64,000 bases of DNA from an uncultured bacterium. Its GTDB lineage: Bacteria; Elusimicrobiota; Elusimicrobia; Elusimicrobiales; Elusimicrobiaceae. The stretch lies in NCBI GenBank assembly GCA_949291545.1, contig CASEWB010000011.1, forward strand, positions 116,056 through 180,055, in the 5' to 3' direction. Each line of letters opens with the position of its first letter. Position 1 is the stretch's first letter. Position numbers and translations under genes: made by a program. Positions 52,591-61,590 of the stretch are shown here, in pieces. Below the pieces are notes generated by a model. That model ran no database searches, was not told the DNA's origin, and saw nothing but the letters and a program-made list of their open reading frames with translations.

Positions 52591-52633
52591 GGCACTTTTG
52601 TAAAGTAGGCACTTTTTTGTTATATAAGTACCT
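52591..52633. promoter_or_regulatory. candidate HxlR operator repeats
   Basis: GGCACTTTT occurs twice (52591-52599 and 52608-52616, 17 nt apart), AAAGT-AGGC-ACTTT forms an inverted repeat between them, and AAGTACCTTTTGG is a related third copy. They lie between the cupin promoter (TATAAT on the minus strand, 52589-52584) and the HxlR start. Confidence 0.5.
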
Positions 52634-52657
52634 TTTGGTAACTATTAGGATAGAAAA

Positions 52658-52987
52658 ATGAAAAAACGCGAACTTCCACCCTGCCCCGTAGCATTGACGG
52701 TAGAACTGATTGGAAACAAATGGAAACTATTAATCGTACGGGATTTAACACCCGGCATACGCCGCTTTAATCAATTACAAAAATCGATTGGCAACATCAG
52801 CCAAAAAGTCCTGACCCAAAATCTGCGGGATATGGAAAAAGACGGATTAGTTGAACGGAAAGTATATGCGGAAATTCCACCCCGTGTAGAATATAAATTA
52901 AGTCCGGTAGGAAAGGAATTGTCTTCGGTGATTGCCGCAATGGCAAACTGGGGGGAAAAATACCGCAAAACAATTACCCGCCCATAA
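52658..52987 (+). CDS. HxlR-family transcriptional regulator
   Basis: A 109-aa winged-helix regulator. CPVALTVELIGNKWKLLIVR with a Cys near the N-terminus, RFNQLQKSIGNISQKVLTQNL and YKLSPVGKEL fit the family; many members sense quinones, aldehydes or thiol stress through the N-terminal Cys. It likely controls the divergent cupin gene. Confidence 0.93.
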   Translation: MKKRELPPCPVALTVELIGNKWKLLIVRDLTPGIRRFNQLQKSIGNISQKVLTQNLRDMEKDGLVERKVYAEIPPRVEYKLSPVGKELSSVIAAMANWGEKYRKTITRP

Positions 52988-53071
52988 TAAAATAGAATTG
53001 CCGGGATAATAATTGGCCGCCAACAATACGCGGCCGCCTACTCCAGTCGCACGCCAAACAAAGCCGGGCAC

Positions 53072-53102
53072 TTGCCGAGACTCTCTGTTTTTTTGCTATT
53101 CT
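53072..53102 (+). promoter_or_regulatory. promoter of BaiN-like gene, leaderless arrangement
   Basis: TTGCCG (53072-53077), 19 nt, TATTCT (53097-53102), 7 nt to ATG at 53110; no ribosome site. Confidence 0.45.
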
Positions 53103-53109
53103 ATATATA

Positions 53110-54300
53110 ATGACCGCCCAAAACGAACTTAAAAACACCGTTTTTCATACCGCTATGATCGGCGCGGGAGCCAGCGGGCTGATGTGCGCCGGCTCGTTTG
53201 AGCGCCCCAAAATTATCATTGAACACAACGCCAAACCCGGCGCTAAAGTAAGCGTGTCCGGCGGAGGCAATTGCAATTTTTCAAACCGCTTTGTATCAGC
53301 AACTGATTACCTCTGCCAAAATAAACATTTCTGCAAAAATGCCTTGGCCGCATTCCGCCCGCAGGATTTTTTGCGTTTGTTGGAGGAACACCATATCGCT
53401 TGGGAAGAACGCTCCAACGGGCAGCTATTTGCTTTTGGCGCACAGCATATTGTGCGCTTGCTGGTGCGCAGGGCCCAAGCCGCCCATACGCAAATTTTAA
53501 CCAACACCCAAGCCTTGGACGTGCGCCGGGAAAACGGTCTGTTTGTGATAGATACCTCCGAAGGCCCCGTCCGTGCGCAATACCTGGTGCTGGCGTGCGG
53601 GGGATTATCGTTTCCGGCGCTGGGAGCATCGGCTTTTGGCATTAAAATAGCGGAAAAGTTCGGCCTGCAAATTATTGAACAACACCCGGCACTGGCGGGG
53701 CTTTCATTCCCCAAAGAACTGCGCGAACGCTTTAAACCACTGGCCGGAAACAGCCTCCCGGCCACTGCTTCCTGCGGGAAACACGCCTTTACGGACCACC
53801 TCCTTTTCACGCACGAAGGCATCAGCGGGCCGGCTGTACTGCAAACATCTTTGTATTGGACGGCAGGGCAAACTGTTACGGTCAATTTCCTGCCGGGAGA
53901 GGACGCTCTGGCCTTTCTCCACACGCAAAAAAACTCCGCCAAAACATTTGCCTCCGCCCTGCACGGCAAATTGTCCGCCAAGGTGGTCAAAACCCTGTTG
54001 GCCGGCCTGCCGCAAGATTTGCCTAACGCTTCCCGCTTGACCTTGGAAGAAGCCGCCCGCCGATTGAACCGTTTTTCCTTTATTCCGGCCGGAACCGCCG
54101 GTTATACCCGTGCCGAAGTTACCGCCGGGGGCGTGGACACGAAAGAAATCAATCCGTCCACCTTTGAGGCCCGCCGAGTGCCGGGGTTGTATATTATTGG
54201 CGAACTGCTGGACGTAACCGGCCGATTGGGTGGATTTAATTTGCATTGGGCGTGGAGCAGCGGTTTTGCCGCCGCAAAAGCACTGGAAAAGAAATTTTAA
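53110..54300 (+). CDS. BaiN/HI0933-type FAD-dependent oxidoreductase
   Basis: A 396-aa flavoprotein. FAD-binding GAGASGLMCAG at the N-terminus, SGGGNCNFSN, LACGGLSFPALGASAFG, TAGGVDTKEI-type motif read as TAGGVDTKEINPSTFEAR, and GGFNLHWAWSSGFAAA are the family signature. Members reduce varied substrates, including bile acids in some gut bacteria; the substrate here is unknown. Confidence 0.9.
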   Translation: MTAQNELKNTVFHTAMIGAGASGLMCAGSFERPKIIIEHNAKPGAKVSVSGGGNCNFSNRFVSATDYLCQNKHFCKNALAAFRPQDFLRLLEEHHIAWEERSNGQLFAFGAQHIVRLLVRRAQAAHTQILTNTQALDVRRENGLFVIDTSEGPVRAQYLVLACGGLSFPALGASAFGIKIAEKFGLQIIEQHPALAGLSFPKELRERFKPLAGNSLPATASCGKHAFTDHLLFTHEGISGPAVLQTSLYWTAGQTVTVNFLPGEDALAFLHTQKNSAKTFASALHGKLSAKVVKTLLAGLPQDLPNASRLTLEEAARRLNRFSFIPAGTAGYTRAEVTAGGVDTKEINPSTFEARRVPGLYIIGELLDVTGRLGGFNLHWAWSSGFAAAKALEKKF

Positions 54301-54362
54301 TTTTCTTGCGCGTACGCGCACTCGTTTTGCTATAATGTTGGGGAGAACCCCAGGAGATACCA

Positions 54363-55499
54363 ATGAACTTAAAAGAACCGCAAAATATTTTTCGATTGCT
54401 GTGGGCAGGCCTCGGCCTAGTGAACCGTTCCGGTTCGGTGTTATTTGTCTATATAGTAATTGTTGCTTTATTAGAAGGCAGCGGTTTGCTTATGAAACTC
54501 TTTGGGGTGCCCGCCTTTTTGCTTCAGTTATATGGTTTTTTGCTTGCCTCCTTTTTTATGGTATTGCTGCTGCGCATATTAGCCGCCAAAGCCGATAATT
54601 TTGGGGAATCTTTTTCCAACTCTCTTTCTGCGTCTATTTTTCCTACCGTCTATATGATTATTTTAAATATTCTGTTAGGCATTGGTGGGGTTGCGCTTAG
54701 CGTGGCGGGGGGCGTGCTGGCCGTATCGCTGCAAGTGGTGGGGCTGTTGCTGACGGCTTTAATCGCTATATACCTGTTGGTGCGCTTGGCTTTTGTGACG
54801 CCCGCTATCGCCCTGCGGGACCAAGGCCCCATAAAAGCTATTCTGTATAGCTGGGGAATGACCGCCGGAATGGGCAATTTTATCAGAATTGCGGCTATGC
54901 TTTTGTTGTGCGGTTTAATTCCCACCTTGTTAGTGGTGCTTGTAGGCCGTGTGCTTTATGTAGCAATTCCGCTGTATTTTGCCGACAGTTTCAATCTGGC
55001 CGCTCCTACCCTGTTGACGTATGGAGTGGGCGGCGTATTTGCGCTGGTGATTTTGTTTGCCAGTTTTTGGGCTACGGCATCGTTCTTATTATTCTTTTTA
55101 AACTGTGATTACGGCGAAAACCGCGGTTCCTATACTCCAGACGCCCAAGCGAATTTAATTTCGCAGGAAACCCAAGTGTTTGGAATGGATAACAATGTGC
55201 TCCCGGCCAACTTAGGCAAACCCGTCCGGAAAGAAGATTTGCAAAAAGTAAGCGTAGTAAAGTCCTCGGTAAAAACGGGTCCGGAAAGCGCCGGTATGCA
55301 GCAACACTTGGACCAAGTGTACCAGCCCAAACCGGAAGATTTTGTGGAATACGCCGAAGAAGACCGTATGCCCACTATTTTGTTTGACGACGATACCGCC
55401 CGCCAAATCGAGGCAAACCGCCAAATGTGGGCCAAAAAAGAAGAACCAAAACAAGACACAGGTGAAGACGATATCCAAACCATAAAAATGTCTAAATAA
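54363..55499 (+). CDS. multi-spanning membrane protein, unknown
   Basis: A 378-aa protein with about six hydrophobic helices in its first 250 residues and a hydrophilic C-terminal tail of about 120 residues rich in Glu/Asp/Lys (ending DDIQTIKMSK). The family is not recognised; related proteins of unknown function (glycerophosphoryl-diester-like membrane domain) share the helix pattern. AGGAG precedes ATG. A weak terminator follows. Confidence 0.75.
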   Translation: MNLKEPQNIFRLLWAGLGLVNRSGSVLFVYIVIVALLEGSGLLMKLFGVPAFLLQLYGFLLASFFMVLLLRILAAKADNFGESFSNSLSASIFPTVYMIILNILLGIGGVALSVAGGVLAVSLQVVGLLLTALIAIYLLVRLAFVTPAIALRDQGPIKAILYSWGMTAGMGNFIRIAAMLLLCGLIPTLLVVLVGRVLYVAIPLYFADSFNLAAPTLLTYGVGGVFALVILFASFWATASFLLFFLNCDYGENRGSYTPDAQANLISQETQVFGMDNNVLPANLGKPVRKEDLQKVSVVKSSVKTGPESAGMQQHLDQVYQPKPEDFVEYAEEDRMPTILFDDDTARQIEANRQMWAKKEEPKQDTGEDDIQTIKMSK

Positions 55500-55605
55500 T
55501 TATGCAACCAAACGCCTATTTTATCAGACGTGCGTTTTTAACCCCTTTGCCCAGCGGCCCCTTATTGGCCGCCGCGAAGGACCAGATTTTTTGCCGTACC
55601 ATACA

Positions 55606-55640
55606 GGGGGAGCTCTTTGCTGGGCTCTCCCTTTTTTAAT
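55606..55640 (+). terminator. terminator-like hairpin
   Basis: GGGAG ... CTCCC-type stem (55608-55631) with a T run (55632-55637) between the membrane protein and the phosphate transporter. Confidence 0.6.
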
Positions 55641-55663
55641 TAACTTGATAAGGAGTTTTAGGA

Positions 55664-57448
55664 ATGTCAACCCTGCTTAACACGCTTAATTTATTAGGCG
55701 GCCTGGCTATTTTCCTGTTTGGTATGAAGATTATGAGCGACGGCCTGCAAAAAGTATCCGGCGAAAAAATGCGCCAGCTTTTAGGCATCGCCACCACCAA
55801 CCGCTTTGCGGCTACCGCCTGCGGGACGTTGGTCACTAGTATTATTCAGTCCTCCAGCGCCACTACCGTAATGGTAGTAGGCTTTGCCAGCGCTGGCCTG
55901 TTGAACTTATACCAGTCTTTAGGGGTTATTTTTGGGGCCAACATCGGCACTACAATGACGGCGTGGATCGTCAGCTTGTTCGGCTTCAAAATGCAAATTT
56001 CGCTTTTTGCTCTGCCTGTGATTGCGGTGGGGTTCTTTGCCCAGTTTACGCCGCGCTTTATTGTGGTGCGCCGCATTGGCGAAACGATGGTAGGGTTTGG
56101 GCTGTTGTTTTTGGGTTTGGATATTATGAAAAACGCCATTCCGGCCGATTTTGCCCAAAACCCGCAAGTCGTCGCCTGGATTTCCCGTTTCCAGCCCAAT
56201 AATTTATTGAACTTGCTGATTTTGATTTTCAGCGGAACGATTTTAACGGTTATCCTCCAGTCTTCCAGTGCGGTTATGGCCATGACGCTTACCTGCGCCG
56301 CCGCCGGGATTATCGATTTTCCGACCTCCTGCGCCTTAGTCCTGGGGGAAAACATCGGCACCACCATCACCGCCAACCTGGCCGCTATTGGCGCCAGCAA
56401 AACAGCCCGGCGCGCCGCTTTAGGGCACTTTTTGTTCAACATTATCGGTGTGCTGTGGGTGGTGTGTATCTTTAAACACTTTGTGCATTTGGTGGATTGG
56501 CTGGTGCCCGGTTCTCCCTATACCAAAGAAACCGACGTGCTGACAGCCGTCCTTCCGTACCATATTTCCGCCTTCCACACCACGTTTAACGTGCTGAATA
56601 CGATGCTGATGCTGCCGCTTTTGCGCCAATTGGCACAGCTGACGTACTTAATCATTCCGAAAACCAAACGCGAGGACAAAAAAGAACACGAACTGATTTA
56701 TCTGTCCACCCGGTTTACGCAAACGCCGGAATTGGCCCTCATTGCCGTGCGCAAAGAAGTGGAACGCATGATGAGCTTTGTGACCAAAATGACAGACAAA
56801 TTAATCCACGCCGTAAAAGTGGACGACGAAAAAATGTTCCTGCGCTTAATTGAAGACGTAAAAGAAGCCGAAAAAACAACCGACGTGCTGGAACATAAAA
56901 TCAATTTGTATTTAACCTCCCTTTCGCACGGGAACCTCTCCCGTCATGCGGTGGCGCAGGCTTTCTCGCTGTTTGACGTGTTAAACAGCATTGAACGCAT
57001 GGGCGACTGCGGCGAAAAAATTGCCCGCATTTTGGAAAAATTCCATACGCAGCAGCCCTTCCGCCAGGAAGATATCAACGATTTGGAAACCATCGCCAAG
57101 CTGACCAAGGAAATTACCAAACGCACCCGCCGCGTATTGGTGGATTTCCAACAGCCCACCCGCCAGTGGCACGACCAGGCGGAGCGGACGTTTGCCGAAG
57201 CTATTGCCGACGAAGAAAAACTCAACACGCTGCGCAAACGCCTCCTGCGCGACCGCCGCGAACGTATTTACGCCGGGCAGGAAGCCTCGCCGGATTCCAT
57301 CACCGCCTATGCCGATATTTTGAACAACTTTGAAAGAATTGGCGATTACGCCATGCGCGTAAACGAAAATATTTTGGGTATGCGCGCGGACGAAAAAGTG
57401 TATCACAGCTTAGTCCAGCCGGAACCGGCCTTGCCGCCGCAAGCCTAG
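55664..57448 (+). CDS. Na/Pi cotransporter family protein with PhoU-like domain
   Basis: A 594-aa protein of the NptA/YjbB type. Two inverted membrane repeats carry the QSSSATT and QSSSAVM motifs (sodium/phosphate sites) and GANIGTT/GENIGTT loops. The last approx. 200 residues form a cytoplasmic PhoU-like helical domain. Probably phosphate transport. AAGGAG lies upstream of ATG; a DUF1232 gene follows after 20 nt. Confidence 0.94.
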   Translation: MSTLLNTLNLLGGLAIFLFGMKIMSDGLQKVSGEKMRQLLGIATTNRFAATACGTLVTSIIQSSSATTVMVVGFASAGLLNLYQSLGVIFGANIGTTMTAWIVSLFGFKMQISLFALPVIAVGFFAQFTPRFIVVRRIGETMVGFGLLFLGLDIMKNAIPADFAQNPQVVAWISRFQPNNLLNLLILIFSGTILTVILQSSSAVMAMTLTCAAAGIIDFPTSCALVLGENIGTTITANLAAIGASKTARRAALGHFLFNIIGVLWVVCIFKHFVHLVDWLVPGSPYTKETDVLTAVLPYHISAFHTTFNVLNTMLMLPLLRQLAQLTYLIIPKTKREDKKEHELIYLSTRFTQTPELALIAVRKEVERMMSFVTKMTDKLIHAVKVDDEKMFLRLIEDVKEAEKTTDVLEHKINLYLTSLSHGNLSRHAVAQAFSLFDVLNSIERMGDCGEKIARILEKFHTQQPFRQEDINDLETIAKLTKEITKRTRRVLVDFQQPTRQWHDQAERTFAEAIADEEKLNTLRKRLLRDRRERIYAGQEASPDSITAYADILNNFERIGDYAMRVNENILGMRADEKVYHSLVQPEPALPPQA

Positions 57449-57468
57449 TATTTTAAAGGAGCGTTCCC

Positions 57469-57786
57469 GTGAAATTTAGCCCGATGGATATCGTAAAAGA
57501 CTTTGGCAGTTTTTTCCCGATGGTGTGGGCCATTTTGCGGGGACGCTGGAAAATGCCTTGGGGCACCCTTTTTTGGGCATTATTGTGTTTGGTGTATTTT
57601 CTTTCGCCCATTGACGTATTGCCGGACGTTCTGCCGCTTTTGGGCATTGCCGACGACGGCGCATTTTTGTTGTTCATACTGGCCCTGCTGCATAAAGATT
57701 TAGAAGCTTTCCGCACCGCCAAAAAGGCAGGGAAAACCGTCCTGGAAGCGCAGGTGGTTACCACCCCTCAAGACCGCCAAAAATAA
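57469..57786 (+). CDS. DUF1232 (YkvA-like) membrane protein
   Basis: A 105-aa protein with the DUF1232 core LVYFLSPIDVLPDVLPLLGIADDG. Members are small membrane proteins of unknown role. It is preceded by AAAGGAGCG and lies in an apparent unit with the phosphate transporter. Confidence 0.9.
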   Translation: MKFSPMDIVKDFGSFFPMVWAILRGRWKMPWGTLFWALLCLVYFLSPIDVLPDVLPLLGIADDGAFLLFILALLHKDLEAFRTAKKAGKTVLEAQVVTTPQDRQK

Positions 57787-57799
57787 GGGTTCCGCCGGC

Positions 57800-57828
57800 T
57801 TGCCTCTTGCCGTGTAAAAAACTACAAT
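57800..57828 (+). promoter_or_regulatory. promoter of asmA-like gene, leaderless arrangement
   Basis: TTGCCT (57800-57805), 17 nt, TACAAT (57823-57828), 6 nt to the ATG at 57835. No Shine-Dalgarno. It is the clearest example of the leaderless pattern. Confidence 0.75.
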
Positions 57829-57834
57829 ATAGCT

Positions 57835-60102
57835 ATGAAAAAATTCCTAAAACTGTGCTTCAAAATCGCGGTTGTTATCGTGATTTTGGGGGCGGCAGCC
57901 TTAATCGCGCTGCGGTTAATGTTCCCGCCCGAAAAACTCAAGGCTATGGCCCTTGAGTACGCAAAAACCAATTTGCAGAGGGAAATCACCTTCGACGATG
58001 TTTCCCTGAATTTGGTAGGGGTAACGCTGGATAACTTTGCCATTTCCGAAAATACCTCCTTCCAAAACGGCACGTTTGCCAAAGCTGACAAGCTGGTCGT
58101 AAAAATTGCCCTAAAACCGCTGTTTAAAAAACGCGTAGAAATTTCCACCGTGCAGCTAGACGGGCTGGATATCAATGTTGTAAAAAACGCGGACGGCTCG
58201 TTTAATTTTGACACGCTGATCCCGGCCTCGGACCCGAACGCCGCCGAAACGGAAACCACAGCCTCCACGGGTTCTGCCGCTTTTGTGCTGCTGGCGGATA
58301 AAATTGCCGCTAACGATTGCAGCTTTACTTATAAAGACCTGCAAACCGGAATGAATGCAGCCATCAACAACCTGAACCTGGAAATCAATCAGTTTGACTT
58401 GTCGGAACCGTTTGACGTAACCATCAACTTCACCACCTCGTACCAGGAAAAGAACGGCCCGGCGGTTTCCATTCCGCTGCATATTGCGCTGCGCGTTTTC
58501 TTGTCCAACTTGGATATGCAGAACGCTTATGTAACGGTAAATGATATTTCCGCTTCTTACAAAACGGTCAAATTCCAATTAACCGGCGGCGTGCGCAACT
58601 TCACCGCACCGCAGCTGGATTTGTCCGGCACCTTAAGCGGTATTAACAACCAAATTTTCAGCGATTTCCTGCCGGACTTGCCGAATTTTGCCCTGCCGGT
58701 TATCAATATGAATGTGAAGGCTTCCGCCAATTTGGAAAGCGCCACTGCTTCCATTGCTGAGGCCAAACTTTCGGTAATGGACAGCGCCTTGTCTGCCTAT
58801 GGCACCGTCGGCTGGAATGGCCCGGCTCCCACTTATTCCGTCAATGCCAACTTAACGACGGATTTGAGCCAAATCGTCCAAATGACGGACACCGTAGCCG
58901 GCTTTCAGCCTGCGGGTATTATTACCGGTTCGTTTAAAGCGACCGACAAAAACAACGGGCAGGACGTCAGCGGTACGGTTACGTTTAAAAACATCAGCGC
59001 CATGTATGAGCCGTTTACAGTTTCCGATTTTAACGGAACGGTGAACATTGCCTCTGTAAACAATATTTCCACCAACGCCTTGACGGGTTTATTAAACGGT
59101 GAAAAATTCACCACATCTTTCTCCTATCAAAACGTCAAAGATGTAATGAACATCGTACTGAACTTGGACTTGGCAAAATTCACCTTAGCGGAATTGCCGT
59201 CCTCGTCGGCTTCTACGTCCGAACAAACGGCTGCGCCGGCCCAAGAAGCTGCCCAAGAACAAAGTGCTTCTTCCACGGAGCAAGCGGCTTCCGGCCCGGA
59301 AATGTTAATGAACATCAAGGCCAATGTAAAAGTCGGCCCGATTGATGTACCGTATTTCCGCGCGGACGGGTTTACTTTAACCGCCAACCTGACGGACGTT
59401 TCCGAAACTATGACCAAAGCCAACGGCCAGGTATCGTTTAACCTTCAGCCCGGCGCCATTACGGATTTGGACTCTTTTGTAAAAGACAACAAAATCGTCA
59501 AAATCCTCTTGCTGCCGATTACCATCGTACGCAAAGTGGCAACGGCGCTGAACGTGGAGCTTTTCCCTGCACAGGAAAACACTCCTAAAGGCGAAATTTC
59601 CTTCACCAGCGGGGAAGGGGTGTACACCTTTACCAACGGCGTAATGAATGTAGACAAAACTACTTTCAACTCGCAGGTAACGGATATTTCCGGTTCGGGC
59701 ACGATTAACTTCTTTACCAAAGCGCTGGATATGAAAGTATCCGCTACGGTGCTTACTTCGCAAACGCCGGTTGTTATTAAAATCGGCGGGACGATGGACA
59801 ACCCCAGCGGCAAGCTGGACGTCGTCAGCACGGTAGGTTCTTTGGTAGGGGGAATTTTGAACTACAAAACCCCGGGCAAAGTAGTCAGCGGGACGGCCAA
59901 CGCCGCTACCAGCGTAGCTACTGGCGCTGTTAAAACCACGGGGCAGGTGGCCAATACCGCCGTTAAAACCGGCGTAGACGTAACTAAAACGGCCGCCACC
60001 GCCGCTACCGATACGGTAAAAGGTACGGTAAACGCCGCCAAAGACGCCTTGAAAGGGCTGGGCAGTATCTTCAAAAAATCGGACTCCTCCGATCAAAAAT
60101 AA
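57835..60102 (+). CDS. AsmA-family protein
   Basis: A 755-aa envelope protein with one N-terminal membrane anchor (residues about 8-28) and a large periplasmic beta-rich domain typical of AsmA (LQREITFDDVSLNLVGVTLD, KPLFKKRVEISTVQLDGLDI, DGSFNFDTL near the N-terminus, then VSATVLTSQTPVVIKIGGTMDNPS near the end). AsmA-like proteins bridge inner and outer membrane and are thought to move phospholipids. The C-terminal approx. 80 residues are Ala/Thr/Lys-rich. A Gln/Ala/Ser linker divides the middle. Confidence 0.9.
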   Translation: MKKFLKLCFKIAVVIVILGAAALIALRLMFPPEKLKAMALEYAKTNLQREITFDDVSLNLVGVTLDNFAISENTSFQNGTFAKADKLVVKIALKPLFKKRVEISTVQLDGLDINVVKNADGSFNFDTLIPASDPNAAETETTASTGSAAFVLLADKIAANDCSFTYKDLQTGMNAAINNLNLEINQFDLSEPFDVTINFTTSYQEKNGPAVSIPLHIALRVFLSNLDMQNAYVTVNDISASYKTVKFQLTGGVRNFTAPQLDLSGTLSGINNQIFSDFLPDLPNFALPVINMNVKASANLESATASIAEAKLSVMDSALSAYGTVGWNGPAPTYSVNANLTTDLSQIVQMTDTVAGFQPAGIITGSFKATDKNNGQDVSGTVTFKNISAMYEPFTVSDFNGTVNIASVNNISTNALTGLLNGEKFTTSFSYQNVKDVMNIVLNLDLAKFTLAELPSSSASTSEQTAAPAQEAAQEQSASSTEQAASGPEMLMNIKANVKVGPIDVPYFRADGFTLTANLTDVSETMTKANGQVSFNLQPGAITDLDSFVKDNKIVKILLLPITIVRKVATALNVELFPAQENTPKGEISFTSGEGVYTFTNGVMNVDKTTFNSQVTDISGSGTINFFTKALDMKVSATVLTSQTPVVIKIGGTMDNPSGKLDVVSTVGSLVGGILNYKTPGKVVSGTANAATSVATGAVKTTGQVANTAVKTGVDVTKTAATAATDTVKGTVNAAKDALKGLGSIFKKSDSSDQK

Positions 60103-60118
60103 CTTTAGTTAGTCTGCC

Positions 60119-60150
60119 AAAATCCCCGGGTGCTCCCCGGGGATTTTTAT
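60119..60150 (+). terminator. terminator of asmA-like gene
   Basis: AATCCCCGG ... CCGGGGATT stem with T tract. Confidence 0.9.
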
Positions 60151-60280
60151 GTTAAACATTCCTCCTTTAAGCACCGGCCCGGGCCATTGCCCACGCGGGG
60201 GAAACCCCCGTGTTGCTTAGCGGCGGCCTGGGGGGGACTTTTCGCCGGGGAGCAATCCCCAAAAACAAACGATTTTTCAG

Positions 60281-60309
60281 CTGACGCACGCGCGGAAATA
60301 TCATATAAT
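60281..60309 (+). promoter_or_regulatory. promoter of waaA, near-leaderless
   Basis: CTGACG (60281-60286), 17 nt, TATAAT (60304-60309), 9 nt to ATG at 60319; no ribosome site. Confidence 0.65.
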
Positions 60310-60318
60310 AAACAATAT

Positions 60319-61590
60319 ATGGGATACCTGTTGCTGCTTTTAACCAATCTTATTTTCCCTTTTGCCGCGCTGGGCGTGGTATTGGGCTTTTTGCTCTCGC
60401 CCCGGCGGGGCCTGTTAAAACATTTGCGCCAAGAGCTCAAGGAACGTTTTGGCCTGGAACAGGAAGGCGAAATTCCGACACAGGCCATTTGGGTGCATTG
60501 CGCCAGCGTGGGGGAAGTGATGTCTATGAAAGAAGTCCTTTCCCGGTTAAAAGCTTTTTACGGGCGCGATATTTTGGTCACCACTACGACGGAAGCCGGC
60601 AAAGAAACCGCCCTCAAAAACCCCGACATTAAAAAAGCCCTGTTGGTTCCGCTCGATTTTTACCCGTCCTGCAAGCGGTTTATCCGCCTGGCACAGCCTT
60701 ATCGTTTGTTTGTGGTAGAGCGCGAAATTTGGCCCAATATGCTGGAAGCCGCCCACCAAGCCGGTGTTCCGGCAGCGCTTATAAATGGGCGCATTTCGGA
60801 CAAGTCGGCCCGCGCCTATAAATGGGTGCGCCCGCTGTTTGCCCGCGTATTAGGGCACCTTTCTTTTGCCGCTTTGCAAACCAAACAAGCGGCCCAACAC
60901 TACGCCGCGCTGGGCGTTTCCCAAGATAAAATTTTTGTTTGCGGGAATGTAAAATACGACACGCTAAACGACCACCCCGCCAAAACAGACGAAGTAAACC
61001 GTATGCTTACGGCCTTGGGCTGGAATGGAAAACCCATTCTGGTCTGCGGCAGCACGCACCCGGTGGAAGAAACGATGCTCCTGCGGGCGGCGCCGGAATT
61101 TGTAAAAAAAGGCGTAAAAATTATCTTTGCGCCCCGCCATTTGGAACGCAAACCCGAAATAGAAATTGCCTTGCGCCAAAGCGGGCTGCGGTATGCGTTC
61201 GTCAGCCAGCAAGAACTGACCAAAGAAACCGATATTTTGTGCGCCGATGTAATGGGGTTGCTGCAATCGCTTTACGCGGGCGCTACGCTGACGTTTGTGG
61301 GCGGTTCTGTGGCTCCGCGGGGGGCGCACAATTTGCTGGAACCGGCCATTCTGTCTAAAACCGTTTTATTCGGCAAGTATTTTTATAATGCACCCCTAAC
61401 AGCCGAGGCCTTGCTGGAATGCGGCGGAGGCGTGTTGGTGGACGAAAACAATTTTAAAGAAACCGTACTGCGCTTGTTGGCGGACCCGGAACAACTGGAA
61501 AATATGTCCGAAAAAGCGCGCAAGGCGGCACTGAGTTTTAAAGGAGCAACCGACAAAATAATGGAAGTGGTGAAAAACTATGAACGATAA
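60319..61590 (+). CDS. waaA: 3-deoxy-D-manno-octulosonic acid transferase
   Basis: A 423-aa inner-membrane GT30 enzyme that adds Kdo to lipid A. Family motifs: WVHCASVGEVM, TTTTEAGKE, FVVEREIWPNML, INGRISDKSARAY, CGNVKYD, CGSTHPVEE, FAPRHLERKPE and GGSVAPRGAHNLLEPA. I chose the ATG at 60319 since a perfect -10 is just upstream and the N-terminal helix (YLLLLLTNLIFPF) then starts the protein; frame upstream is open but not coding-like. It overlaps the next gene by 11 nt. Confidence 0.95.
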   Translation: MGYLLLLLTNLIFPFAALGVVLGFLLSPRRGLLKHLRQELKERFGLEQEGEIPTQAIWVHCASVGEVMSMKEVLSRLKAFYGRDILVTTTTEAGKETALKNPDIKKALLVPLDFYPSCKRFIRLAQPYRLFVVEREIWPNMLEAAHQAGVPAALINGRISDKSARAYKWVRPLFARVLGHLSFAALQTKQAAQHYAALGVSQDKIFVCGNVKYDTLNDHPAKTDEVNRMLTALGWNGKPILVCGSTHPVEETMLLRAAPEFVKKGVKIIFAPRHLERKPEIEIALRQSGLRYAFVSQQELTKETDILCADVMGLLQSLYAGATLTFVGGSVAPRGAHNLLEPAILSKTVLFGKYFYNAPLTAEALLECGGGVLVDENNFKETVLRLLADPEQLENMSEKARKAALSFKGATDKIMEVVKNYER

